Shown one piece after another: positions 1-9,080 of a DNA stretch of 64,000 nucleotides. The stretch's first letter is position 1; every line of letters begins with the position of its first letter. The stretch spans positions 17,894,867 through 17,958,866 of the forward strand of contig JANAVB010031417.1 of NCBI GenBank assembly GCA_029216955.1. The letters run 5' to 3'. Source of the stretch: Iris pallida. Taxonomy: Eukaryota; Streptophyta; Magnoliopsida; Asparagales; Iridaceae. The position numbers were made by a program, and so were the translations under genes. The notes beneath the pieces were generated by a model that worked only from the letters and a program-made list of their open reading frames with translations, was not told where the DNA came from and searched no databases.

Positions 1-141
1 GGGGTGAGTGGTAGTTTTAAAATTTGGGTAAGGATATTATTGTCCAAAAAATTATCTGGGTATCAAGTTGTTACAAAAAAAAGTTTAGGGTATCAACTTG
101 AAAAAGCGTAATAGTTGAGAGTATCAAGTAGCAATTAAGCC
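1..141. mobile_element. Right end of a small MULE-type element, cut by the window start
   Basis: The reverse complement starts GGCTTAATTGCTACTTGATA and runs through blocks matching the left inverted repeat of the complete element at 45716-46139, including the runs around AACTTTTTTTTGTAACAA and TTTTTTGGACAAT. This is therefore the terminal repeat of the same family, ending at CAATTAAGCC (141). Its other end and one target-site duplication lie outside the window. No coding sequence is present. Confidence 0.6.
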
Positions 142-1154
142 TTATAGTTTTGGCGATTGAAAAAAATTTGACACAGTCAAAGTGATATATTCCATTGTTA
201 ACCAAATTACATGCCTGCAGTGGGTCCCAGTCCTTACTGTGCAGGTCCGTGCATCATTTTGTGCTAGGAGCTAACTAGAGTAAGACATAATTGGACGATA
301 TTTTGATGATTGATGCCTATACAACTTTGGATGATTGAGGTGGGACATCCCTTTATTTAGACAAGTATACTATAAAATACATATTTATCAAAACCCATAT
401 ACATTTAGTTCATCAAAATTAGTCCAAATATTCATGTAGGGGCCATATCTGAGTTCATGGGATACCGTGACGAACTTTTAAAATAAGATCTCATACATAA
501 TATAAAAAAATAGGATAAGTGCATATAATTTTTTAAATTTTGAATGGAGAGACCTTATTGAACGGATTTGTAATCTAAGAAGGGACGAATTGCTAAAAGT
601 AACTAATATGTCTTAATTTGTAAAAGTCGAATATCTAATGAGGAATTTTTTGTCATTTATCCAATATGATTTGACATACTTCTCCGGATTTTTGAGAGTA
701 TGGTCTGTAGGTTTATAATAGGGTCCAGTAAAATACTTTTTTTTTTCTTTTTAAATTAGAAAAAGTAACTCACTTTTTCGTAAGGCATTATGTCTCCACA
801 AACTAGCAACATGAGCTAGAAGTCGTAAAATAAATGTGTCCCTGCAAAATTATTACATACAATATCCACTATGTATGTCCTATATTATATGATCCCTTAA
901 AATAAATATTTTTTTTTTCAGATACCCGACATAACACATGGATCAAAATAAGGACAATAAAGTAGATAGTTTTTTATATAAATATTATTATATACATTTA
1001 ATAATTAATTAATAAAATATATTTTTGCTTTAAGAAGTTTTATTTTGATCCAATAAACAAAAAAATATTTAATAAAATTTTCGCTAATAAATGTATAAAA
1101 AGGTACATAATTTTTTGTATCAATTATATCTTTTAAAGTACAAATTCAAACATT
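142..1154. other. AT-rich intergenic stretch with no gene seen
   Basis: AT-rich sequence with A/T homopolymers and only short random reading frames. Positions 541-661 resemble the right inverted repeat of the MULE at 41459-42125: shared order of GGAGAG/GGAGGGG, CGGAT.T.TAATCTAA, a CTAAAA block and a final GAGG..TTTTTTGT, ending TTTATCC. It is probably a diverged relic of that family with its left end lost. Confidence 0.5.
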
Positions 1155-1286
1155 CTCTGATTTACGATTTATCAAATAATTTCTTTAATCAGAAAATTTG
1201 CTGTACAGTAATAAAGTTGTACAAAATTACACAGGAAGTAACAGCTTTTACAAAATTTATAAAAACGAACCTTTCCGACAATTCGT

Positions 1287-1320
1287 CTGGCGGAATTTGG
1301 ACAAGTCCAAATTCCGCCAG
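1287..1320. repeat. Palindrome inside the left MULE inverted repeat
   Basis: Two perfect 16-base arms, CTGGCGGAATTTGGAC and its reverse complement, are separated by AA. The right end of the element carries the same structure, so the palindrome is a family feature. Confidence 0.9.
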
Positions 1321-1398
1321 TCACTATGGCTGAATTATTCTTTTTTTTCTTTTTTTTTTCCTTTTTATGCCTTTTTTTTTACGCAGGAGTGGTTTTTT

Positions 1399-1720
1399 TA
1401 GTGGAGCTTTGGTTTGGTTTTGTGAGTGGAGCTTTGGTTTTGGGTTGGTTTTCTTTAATTGGTTTTTTTTTTGAGTAGGTTTTTTTAACATGCTACCTGA
1501 ATTCTTCATTTTTTTTTTTTGTATTTGAGTGGAGCTTTGGTTTTTTGAGTGGAGCTTTGGTGGTTTTGGGTTGTTTTTTTTTACTTGGTTTTTTTTTTAG
1601 TCAGTTTTTTAACATGCTACTTCAATTACAACGGCTACTTCAACGACTATATTTTAGTCCAACGACTATTTTTTTACAACGGCTCTTTCAACGACTATTT
1701 TTTTACAACGGCTCTTTTAT
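1399..1720. repeat. Short direct repeats between MULE terminus and transposase
   Basis: GAGTGGAGCTTTGGTTTT recurs four times (near 1399, 1422, 1528, 1546), and a block ending AACATGCTAC occurs twice (near 1488 and 1610), giving a roughly 125-base duplication. It is followed by short tandem copies of an ACAACGGCT / CAACGACTATTTTTTT unit (1626-1715). This is the subterminal, presumably promoter-bearing, region upstream of the transposase. Confidence 0.7.
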
Positions 1721-1841
1721 AATGTTATAAAGAGTAGTCTATTTCTTCTTCCCATCTCTGAATTCTCAATATCTTTCTCTCCATCTCAAATAACTATTCC
1801 GAACAAGTAGAAAACTCTCTGTGTTTCTTTCACCTACCAGC

Positions 1842-3611
1842 ATGGATCAAAGTGTAACGCTTTTATGCTCGCTTGGAGGCATCCTTAATGGGTTAGCTTA
1901 CGAAGGAGGTTTAACTGAAGTTCTTATAATAGATCGAAATATTACGTTTAGTAGTTTATGTAACTTAATGGCCGAACAATTTTCTATCGATTTTGATGAA
2001 TTTATATTAGTACATATTTTTGCTTCTAATTCTATAAATTTAAATAGTGATCAAGCATGGACCTTTATTCTTCAAATTAATGTACAATCGCCGTATATTA
2101 GTATTTTTGTTACTCCTGCACCACCTCATATAAGTAGTAGACGTGCTCTTAATAATGAAACTACTAATGTTTGTCCTGGTCCTAGTTCTTCTCACCAAGT
2201 TATTTTTGGCAGTCAAGAAGAAAATATAGTAGTTGAAGGTAATGATGATGATGACAATAGTGATGATTTAGTTGAAAATGTAGATGATGAATTTGATAAT
2301 AATGATGGTAATGTTGATACTCCTGAATTATTTGTTGGAAGACAATTTGAAAATCGTATTAAATTTAGAAGTTTCATTAGTGACATAGCAATTAAGCATA
2401 ATTTTACTTGTTCGGCAACTTCTAATAATGCTCATAAGATTAGATATAAATGTAACGTATCTAGTTGTAATTGGAGAGTATACGCTAAATCAATTGGTAA
2501 TAGCGAGACATTTGTTATTACTACGTTAGAAAATCAACATTCTTGCTTATGTGGACTTACAACAGGTAGTCATCCATTAGCTACTACTGTATGGATAAAA
2601 AATAAAATATTTAATAAAATTAGAGATGACCAATCGTATAGTCCATCGCATGTTGTCAAGGATATATATAGAGAACATCGAATACGTATCAAATATTCAA
2701 AAGCATGGAAAGCTAGAGAAATTGCTTTATCTGAAATAAATGGTAGTTATATCGATGCTTACGGTAGTCTTGAACGATATGCTTCTACAATTATCGAGAC
2801 AAATCCAGGTAGCAGATGTTTTATAAAGACTAATGAACACAATAGTTTTGAAAGAATTTTTATATGTTTCAAGGCATGCATTGATGGATTTTTAAAGGGA
2901 TGTCTACCTGTGATTAGTACCGATGCTACTTTTCTTTCATCTAGATATCGGGGTATCTTATTTATTGCTTGTGCTCATGATCCTAACTATCAGTTATATC
3001 CAATTGCTTATGCTGTTGCCGAAAGTGAAAGCACTGATTCTTGGAGCTGGTTTTTAGGTTGTTTTAGAACATCTTTTGATCCGTATTTTGATGCATGGAA
3101 TAGAATTTCTTTTATTTCTGATAAGCAAAAAGGATTAATAAATGCTATGCGTGCCACTTTTCCAGAATCGTCTCATTTTTTTTGCATTCAGCATTTTAAA
3201 CAAAATTTGAAATCAGTAAACAGATTGAAACATTTTCGATGTAGATTAGATTCTCTTGCAAGATGTTATAATGAAACAGATGCGAACTATTGTTTTGAAA
3301 GAATTAAAGCTGAAAATTTAGATGTTTATAAATGGATCATTGGAGTAGAAGGGGATGGAACATGTGTTTTAGCACACTGGATAACAGCTTATGCACCTTG
3401 TCCTAGATTAGATATTAACACTTCCAACCTTGCTGAATGCTTCAATAACTGGATAAAAAATTTGCGTGATAAACCAATAACAACATTACTTGATGGTGTC
3501 CGTGCCAAAATTATAACACTTCAGGACAAAAATCGAAAACATGCTGAAGCTCTTGAAACAACATATTGTCCGAAGATGTTAAAAACTATGGCACGTATCA
3601 ATAGAGAATAA
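1842..3611 (+). CDS. MuDR-family (MULE) transposase, interrupted by an in-frame stop
   Basis: The protein would cut and join the element's terminal repeats in the nucleus. I start at ATG 1842 (MDQSVTLL); the codon at 1821 in the same frame is GTG, not a plausible plant start. The N-terminal part has an Asp/Asn-rich acidic stretch. A MuDR DNA-binding/zinc domain follows (C..C..WRVYA ... H.C, roughly residues 165-235). The MULE transposase core has the expected acidic residues: Asp near residue 361 in STDATFL, Asp near 427 in FISDKQKG, the C..H of FFCIQHF, and Glu near 532 in SNLAECFNNWIK. TAA at 3609 stops it, but the same frame continues to about 3735 with the start of a SWIM zinc finger (CSCLRWY), which is cut at the junction with the antisense gene. 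It therefore lacks a complete C-terminus and is probably inactive. Family identity is firm; activity is doubtful. Confidence 0.9.
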   Translation: MDQSVTLLCSLGGILNGLAYEGGLTEVLIIDRNITFSSLCNLMAEQFSIDFDEFILVHIFASNSINLNSDQAWTFILQINVQSPYISIFVTPAPPHISSRRALNNETTNVCPGPSSSHQVIFGSQEENIVVEGNDDDDNSDDLVENVDDEFDNNDGNVDTPELFVGRQFENRIKFRSFISDIAIKHNFTCSATSNNAHKIRYKCNVSSCNWRVYAKSIGNSETFVITTLENQHSCLCGLTTGSHPLATTVWIKNKIFNKIRDDQSYSPSHVVKDIYREHRIRIKYSKAWKAREIALSEINGSYIDAYGSLERYASTIIETNPGSRCFIKTNEHNSFERIFICFKACIDGFLKGCLPVISTDATFLSSRYRGILFIACAHDPNYQLYPIAYAVAESESTDSWSWFLGCFRTSFDPYFDAWNRISFISDKQKGLINAMRATFPESSHFFCIQHFKQNLKSVNRLKHFRCRLDSLARCYNETDANYCFERIKAENLDVYKWIIGVEGDGTCVLAHWITAYAPCPRLDINTSNLAECFNNWIKNLRDKPITTLLDGVRAKIITLQDKNRKHAEALETTYCPKMLKTMARINRE

Positions 3612-3716
3612 CAATACTTGCAAGTACTGAGTATTGATAGTTATATATTTGAAATAGCAGATCATGAAACACATAGAACATATGTTGTTCGTCTAGAAGA
3701 AAAATATTGTTCATGT

Positions 3717-4114
3717 TTAAGGTGGTATCATACTTGTCTTCCACCAACGCTCCACTAGACTGAATATTAAATCTCTATCATGTCGTAGAAAAATTATCTC
3801 GTCAATGTATTTAAATCCAAATATGGCCACCATGGCCTCTTGTTCACTGGTCAAATTCCAACACCCAAAGTTGTGTTCATAACGCCATGTCCCATGCTCT
3901 CGCATTCGTATATTGTCAGGATAATCATATAACTATATGAAGAAAAAAATTAATTACTACAAAATAATCATTATTACTACAAAATAACAAATATATACAT
4001 AATTTAGTATACCTTTCCAGATAATATTAATTTTGAGATATGTGTCTCCCGTTGCTGGATAATCACATCTGTGGTGGGTCCTCCCGGAATAAATCCGTCG
4101 TTTTGACGATCCAT
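3717..4114 (-). pseudogene. Plant-mobile-domain-like gene fragment, antisense inside the MULE
   Basis: The minus strand shows a plausible spliced gene start. A CT-rich leader (in genomic orientation) near 4190-4320 is followed by an intron 4187-4115 (GT...AG), then ATG at 4114. Exon 4114-4013 encodes 34 residues (MDRQNDGFIPGGPTTDVI...), then an intron 4012-3933 (GT...AG), then exon 3932-3717, in frame, with NFGCWNLTSEQEAMVAIFGF and RDLIFSLVERWW. The PGG...VIIQQ start and the DLI.SLVERWW motif match the beginning of plant mobile domain proteins (MAIN/MAIL1-type, PF10536), which usually continue RPETHTFHLP. Here the frame stops soon after ERWW at the boundary with the transposase. About 105 residues remain of a domain normally several hundred long. 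PMD genes are known passengers of plant transposons. The identification is by motif only. Confidence 0.5.
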
Positions 4115-4680
4115 CTGTTACAAATACCACATTCCAAGATAATAAACAAAAAAAAAATCATAATTAAAATTCTTGTAAATTTTTTACCTCTGCTTTGTTA
4201 TGCTTCTTACTCTGCTTTCCTCTTCACTTGTCGTTCTCTTCTCCTCTCTTCTCTTCTGTTTCTCTTCTCCTTTTCTTCTTCACTTCTTTTGATCTTCTGG
4301 TCTTCTGGAGGGAGGAACTGAATGCTTCTTATACACTTAAACCCCACTTTCCCTATATTCCTTCCCTCCACTACCAAACAAATCCCACTAGCCAACAATT
4401 TACCCTTCCCCATACACCACTTTCCAATAAACCTACCCCCATTGTCTCCTCCCATCACCCCCAACCACACATAATACAACCGACCTCCCCATCACCCCAA
4501 ACCACACATAATGCCACCATTAAACCCACAACAAACCAACCAACAACCAACCATCTAAACAACCCAACCGGCCGGCCAAAAATTCAAGCCAAAAACCCAA
4601 AAAAAAAATCCAAGCCAAAAATCCAAGCAAAGAACCCAAAAAAAAAAAAAAAAACCGAATTTGCACAAATTCAGCCACTT

Positions 4681-4720
4681 GGTCTGGCGGATTTTGGACA
4701 AGTCCAAATTCCGCCAGACC
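4681..4720. repeat. Palindrome inside the right MULE inverted repeat
   Basis: Nineteen-base arms starting GGTCTGGCGG and ending CCGCCAGACC are separated by AA, with a single mismatch between the arms. It matches the palindrome at the left end. Confidence 0.9.
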
Positions 4721-4844
4721 TACTGTCGGAATGTTACTTCTTTGGAAATTTTCAAAAACATGTTACTTACCTGGCTAGTTTGCACAAATTGGTTACTTCA
4801 CAGCCAATTTGCTGTTCTTTAATGGACAAATCAAACATTTGTCC

Positions 4845-5176
4845 AACACAATAACAATAACTCACTTGGTTACGTCAAAATCAATATCATGTCGGTTCAC
4901 GATTCTATATATATCGGTATTTAAGTACATAAAATATAAGTTCAGGGGTGGAGTTAGAATTAAAATGTTGAAATGGCCGTGATATTATATATATTAGAAA
5001 AGTTGACATGTTAATTGAACTTCAAAACAAAAATAAAGAGGAAGCAAAAAATAAAACTTTTAACAAAGATAAGGTTCAAACCCATGTTTTTTCATTAAAG
5101 CACCAAAAGTGCTACCACTAGAACAACATATTCTTTATTTAATAGATGCTCAAACAAATATATATGTTACAATTTT

Positions 5177-5249
<73 letters not shown>

Positions 5250-5366
5250 ATTACCATTTTTAAAAAAATTTGGGAGGGCCGTGGCCCCCCTTAGACTCCA
5301 TGTAAATCTGCCCCTTAACATAACTATACGCAAAAAAAGGAAAAAAAAAATGATAAATGTTAGGCA
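4845..5366. other. Non-coding stretch with (TA)n microsatellite and possible element relic
   Basis: No gene is seen. A perfect (TA)n tract spans 5180-5246. The flanks CAGGGGTGGAGTTAGAATTA (near 4942) and the reverse complement of the sequence ending CTGCCCCTT (near 5316) are weakly alike, both starting AGGGG; with the internal GGGAGGGCCGTGGCCCCCC this resembles a common degenerate plant repeat. No target-site duplication was found. Confidence 0.4.
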
Positions 5367-5636
5367 TTGTATGCTTTGGCTGGACATTGGACGTCCCCGC
5401 TAGATTCCTTCATTAAAATCAACGTAGATGGAGCGACATCCCCCTTATCTATAGTCGTGGCAGTAGTCGCTAGGGACTCAAATAGTAACTTCTTGGTGGC
5501 AAAAATCATCATCGAAGGTAACTCGCTAACAGCGCACATAATTTTCAAAGGTGCGAAGGATCGGGTGCCGTGGACGTTCCATGACTTTGTTCGTTCGATC
5601 CAGGATGCTGCGGGTTCCTTATCAAAGCCTCCATAG
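5367..5636 (+). pseudogene. RNase H-like (RVT_3) fragment of a retroelement
   Basis: The translation contains W.SPLDSFIKINVDGA, VVARDSNSNFLVAKI and EGNSLTAHIIFKG. These match in order the plant RNase H-like domain (PF13456 type: KIN.DGA ... RDS.G..L.A ... E..SL) found at the end of LINE reverse transcriptases and as isolated genome fragments. About 90 residues remain of roughly 120. The frame starts at a TTG and not at an ATG, the usual glycine-rich loop after DGA is degenerate, and TAG ends it at PP. No promoter or partner reverse transcriptase lies next to it, so I read it as a decayed fragment. Confidence 0.55.
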
Positions 5637-6181
5637 TAATTATTTGTGAGAAGATCGAGTAAACATGGTTGCTTACAAATTGGTTGGGTTTTGTCCTTCA
5701 TAAATTCCTTTGCCTCAGATGTCTGCTCCCCTCTGGGATGTATGAACCAATTTCTTGCTGAAGAGGTCGATACGTCTGTTAGTAATGTTTTTACTACCAA
5801 TCGATAAAATTAAACAAAAAATTTTTTGTAGGAATCAGAGTTGTCAAGTGGGCAGGGCCAGCTCGGCCCAATCCGAATTTGGATGGATGAAATCTGTCAT
5901 GTGTTTGCCTCTAAGGGACATGCATTATAGCTGGCCTGGCCGAGTTTAAGGGTAAAAATTTTAGTCCAGACCGACACATGACTCACGACATGGTGGGTTT
6001 CAGATCAAATCGGGCCTAGACCTAGACGTAACCCATGCAAAACTAAGTTATGATTTTTTGAATTAATAATCCCCAAACCGTGCTGGGTCAGTTTGCTTCC
6101 ATTTACAAACCACACTCATTTTCAATTCCTTCCTTTGTATATAGGTTATGTGTATTAACCTCACTATTAGTGAGGATCTTA
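5637..6181. other. Non-coding stretch with no gene seen
   Basis: No coding region is recognised. Scattered GGGC/GGCC-containing words near 5845-6010 (CAGGGCCAGCTCGGCCC, GGGCCTAGACCTAGACG) resemble the interior vocabulary of the hAT-type repeat that follows, but no ends are visible. Confidence 0.4.
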
Positions 6182-6189
6182 GTTCTTGG

Positions 6190-6395
6190 TAGAGGTGCAA
6201 CTTGGGTGGGCTAAGCCCTAGTCCGATAGGGTAAACCCGTTAATGGGTTGGGTTAGGGTTGAAGATTCTTGGATTCGGATTCGGACTTGGGTTAAAATAT
6301 TTGAACCCGATTAAAATCGGGTTGAACTCGGATTCATGTGTTGGGTTACCCAAAGAACCCGAACCCGACTTATATATATATATATATATATAGTG

Positions 6396-6461
<66 letters not shown>

Positions 6462-6476
6462 CTTTTTATTTAAGAA

Positions 6477-6510
<34 letters not shown>

Positions 6511-6525
6511 TTCTTAAATAAAAAG

Positions 6526-6601
<76 letters not shown>

Positions 6602-6939
6602 TTCTTAAATAAAAAGTTTAAATCCTAAAAAATTTCACCCAAACTCTTCAACTCCTTGTCATAAATCTTATTTAGTTTGTATTTTGTAATGATCAAGGTT
6701 TGATTGCTATTTGATTATGTGTTTAATATTACTTTTGTTTAAAATTATTCAAATATTATATTAGAGCCCGATGAACCCGACCAAATCCGAGTCAAACCCG
6801 ATCCTCTGGACTTGGTCTTGGACTTCATATGTTGAACCTGAGGTCGGATCGGACTTGAGCTCGGACTAGACTTATGATTCCTCGGGTTGGGCTCGGATTG
6901 ACCTCATGCCCGACCCAACGTGTCCGAGTTGCACCCCTA
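6190..6939. mobile_element. Non-autonomous hAT-type element with perfect 8-bp TSD
   Basis: The element begins TAGAGGTGCAACTTGGG and ends with a sequence whose reverse complement is TAGGGGTGCAACTCGGAC, giving inverted repeats of about 17 bases. The 8-bp target GTTCTTGG is duplicated exactly at 6182-6189 and 6940-6947. Eight-base duplications with TAGGGGTG-type ends are characteristic of hAT elements. The interior is 'GGGTT/AACCCGA' word-rich with a large (TA)n core. It has no coding capacity and would depend on a transposase elsewhere. Confidence 0.9.
6460..6618. repeat. Large (TA)n-linked palindrome in the hAT element
   Basis: A 21-base arm starting AACTTTTTATTTAAGAAG (6460-6480) is repeated as its exact reverse complement at 6507-6527, joined by (TA)n. 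A third copy of the second arm sits at 6601-6618 after another long (TA)n. The whole of 6370-6600 is nearly uninterrupted TA and could form an extended cruciform. Confidence 0.9.
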
Positions 6940-6947
6940 GTTCTTGG

Positions 6948-7591
6948 TAATAGTCGGTGTTTTGCCTCCACAGGAGAATCTGGAATGTGAAAAAAGGAAT
7001 AAGTTTTGTCCATTTGTATGTAAAGTAAGAGCTTCATTACCGCTTTCATAATATATTCGTGATCTTTACTTGGATAAAGAAAATATTTGTTTATAGTGAT
7101 TCAAAAAAAAGAAGAAAATATTTGTTTATCTGATTTTTTTTTTTTTTTTTTTACATTGCTATGATTTTTTTTTTGTCTACCATGAATTGCACATTGCAAG
7201 GTGGATGTGAAAAAGTATTCTTATGTCATTGACTCATTGGGATAATGAGTCAAATTAGTATTCAAGATCCGAATCGGACCAGGACTGGACCAGGCTGGAC
7301 TATCTTATGTGTACGTTAACGTGACCAAGCATGACCCAATATACCAGGTCGAGCAAGTCCGGGGACACAATTTAGCGGGTCGAGCCGACACGTAGGCTAA
7401 TTTTTCAGGCCGGACGTGACGGACTGGACCGGCCCGGCCCCATTGAATGATATTGCTTAGAAATACCCTAAGAATTATTCGGATCAATTTTTTTTTTAAT
7501 TTAAATGATATTGTTTGGAATTATCCCAATATCTTTTTAATTTTTTAAAATAGTATATAATAGGTATCCTAATTATACTGCTTATCCTAGT
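6948..7591. other. Non-coding stretch with degenerate repeat fragment
   Basis: No gene is seen. Positions 7260-7445 hold GC-rich words such as GGACCAGGACTGGACCAG and GGACTGGACCGGCCCGGCCCC, typical of decayed GGGCC-rich plant repeats. A T-run lies at 7135-7151. Confidence 0.4.
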
Positions 7592-7747
7592 CTCGAAGCC
7601 TTAGCCTAGTGGTAAGGTGGAGGACACCGTGGGAGAGTGGTCAAGGGATCGAGCCCCCTCCAGACTGGCTGGATGGCTTTATAGCCACTGGTCCGAATGG
7701 GGTCAGCTGGGTGGCTCTTATAGCCACGGGTTTAGACAAAAAAAAGT
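7592..7747 (+). mobile_element. tRNA-derived SINE
   Basis: The head has a pol III A-box-like TTAGCCTAGTGGTAAGG and, about 40 bases on, a B-box-like GGGATCGAGCCCC, as in a tRNA. The body contains a duplicated GGCT..TATAGCCAC motif. The unit ends in an A-run after GGGTTTAGAC. This order (tRNA head, unrelated body, A tail) defines a plant SINE. Clear flanking duplications were not found, so the insertion is probably old. Confidence 0.65.
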
Positions 7748-8402
7748 ATTACACGAATTGAGTTGGTGTTTTTTCCCCTCCCTTAAATAATGTGCCAAAT
7801 TTGTTGGATTTTTTTCCTCCATGCGCAAGATTATTGTATATTATTTTTATTTTTTCCTTCTGTTTTTTCCTAATCCTAATTATCTAAAATTGAATATAAG
7901 TGCAAGAACAATAACCAACGCACAGAAGAAAAAGAGGGATGGTTGGAGAAAATAAAAATAAAAATAAAATTAAAAATTATTGTCCAAACTTTTCAATTGG
8001 ACAAGTTAGTAGTTCAATCTTTTCAATTGGATACAAAATGATATAAAATTCAAAATCTAAAGACTAATTAGTCATCATCATCATTATTATTATAATTATG
8101 ATAATTATGATTATGATTATTATTAATTTTATAAAATTTATTAATTTTATTATGATTAATATTATTATCCTATTAAGTTGTAAATTGGAACCATAACATT
8201 GGGTTTGGTTAACATATACATAATAACATATGTTAATACATTGATAAACACGGATATTTTCACTAACACATTTGTCAATGTACATTTTATTTAATATATG
8301 TATTGGTAAGTATAAAATATATATTGATAAATATGTTGGTAAAGAGATCCAAATTTTTATTAATATATTTACATATGTCCTAAACATTGAACGTATACCT
8401 TA
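7748..8402. other. AT-rich stretch with no gene seen
   Basis: AT-rich sequence with imperfect (ATT/ATA)n around 8070-8170. No recognisable coding or element ends. Confidence 0.5.
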
Positions 8403-8783
8403 AGTCCATCTCCAATGGGTTTTATATCTCTATATTTTTATGGTAGAAATTTATTTTATAAAAATTCTCTCAACAAGATTTCTATTCCAATTTCTATCAT
8501 ATGTGGCAGAGCTGTAGAAATCCTAGGTGACTGTGACGTAGGATGGATAGTGTACCTTATGAAAATCTCTATCATTGTTGGTAGATTTTTTATATAAAAA
8601 TTGTAAAAAAAAAAACCCTCTTCAATGCTTCCTATTTATATCTTTCGTGTCAACAAATAAAAGGATTAATTTAATGGTGTCGAAGAAATTGGGATAAAAA
8701 TCTCTATTGGGAGTTTTTTTTTCTTTCTAAAATGAGTTTCTACTATAGAAATAGGGGAGAGAGAACCCTCTTGGAGATGGGCT
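8403..8783. mobile_element. Small inverted-repeat element (MITE)
   Basis: It begins AGTCCATCTCCAATGGG and ends with a sequence whose reverse complement is AGCCCATCTCCAAGAGGG. Internally, AACCCTCTT also recurs near 8616. The candidate TSD is only TA, so the superfamily is undecided. No coding capacity. Confidence 0.6.
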
Positions 8784-8796
8784 AATATTCAATTAA

Positions 8797-9007
8797 GAGT
8801 CTATTTTTGTTCATCCATCAAAATCATGATGTTTATTAATCCTCTACTAAGAACATGACACGCGTTAAATTAAAAGTGAAAACCATTTTGATGGATGAAC
8901 AAAAGCACTCCCAAAGTGGTTTTATGTTGGCTAAATTGACACATGTTATATTCTTAGTGGAGGGTGAACAAACACTATAATTTTGGTGGGTGAACAAAAT
9001 TGAACTC
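8797..9007. mobile_element. 211-bp MULE-type MITE with perfect 10-bp TSD
   Basis: The left end GAGTCTATTTTTGTTCATCC and the reverse complement of the right end, GAGTTCAATTTTGTTCACCC, match over about 28 bases. ATTCAATTAA is duplicated exactly at 8787-8796 and 9008-9017. A 9-11-bp duplication is the Mutator signature. A second internal inverted copy of the TTTTGTTCATCCATCAAAAT block lies near 8885-8906. No coding capacity. Confidence 0.85.
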
Positions 9008-9080
9008 ATTCAATTAATAATAGTCAACTAATGTTAGACTTCACATCATCCTTATTTTATTTGTTGCCTTGTAGAATATA

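Larger units (their letters stand above)
1155..4830 (+). mobile_element. Mutator-like element (MULE) with transposase and antisense plant-mobile-domain fragment
   Basis: The left end (about 1193-1345) and the reverse complement of the right end (about 4660-4820) align over more than 130 bases: CTGTNNAGTAA, AAGTAACA, TTCCGACA, then a palindromic GTCTGGCGG block, then GTGGCTGAATT. These are long, degenerate inverted repeats typical of MULEs. A 9-bp direct repeat, TCAAACATT, lies at 1146-1154 and 4831-4839 and is the candidate target-site duplication; the outer 20-40 bases align poorly, so exact ends are uncertain. Inside are a plus-strand MuDR-type transposase and a minus-strand plant-mobile-domain-like gene arranged tail to tail. 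The transposase has an in-frame stop and the junction between the two genes has lost sequence, so this copy is probably not autonomous. Confidence 0.8.

Noticed and set aside
1821..1841. Transposase start at 1821
   Set aside because: The codon is GTG. The first in-frame ATG is 1842 and gives a normal N-terminus.
4195..4854. 219-codon plus-strand frame
   Set aside because: Low-complexity Pro/Thr/Asn/Lys sequence across the MULE right end and the leader of the antisense gene.
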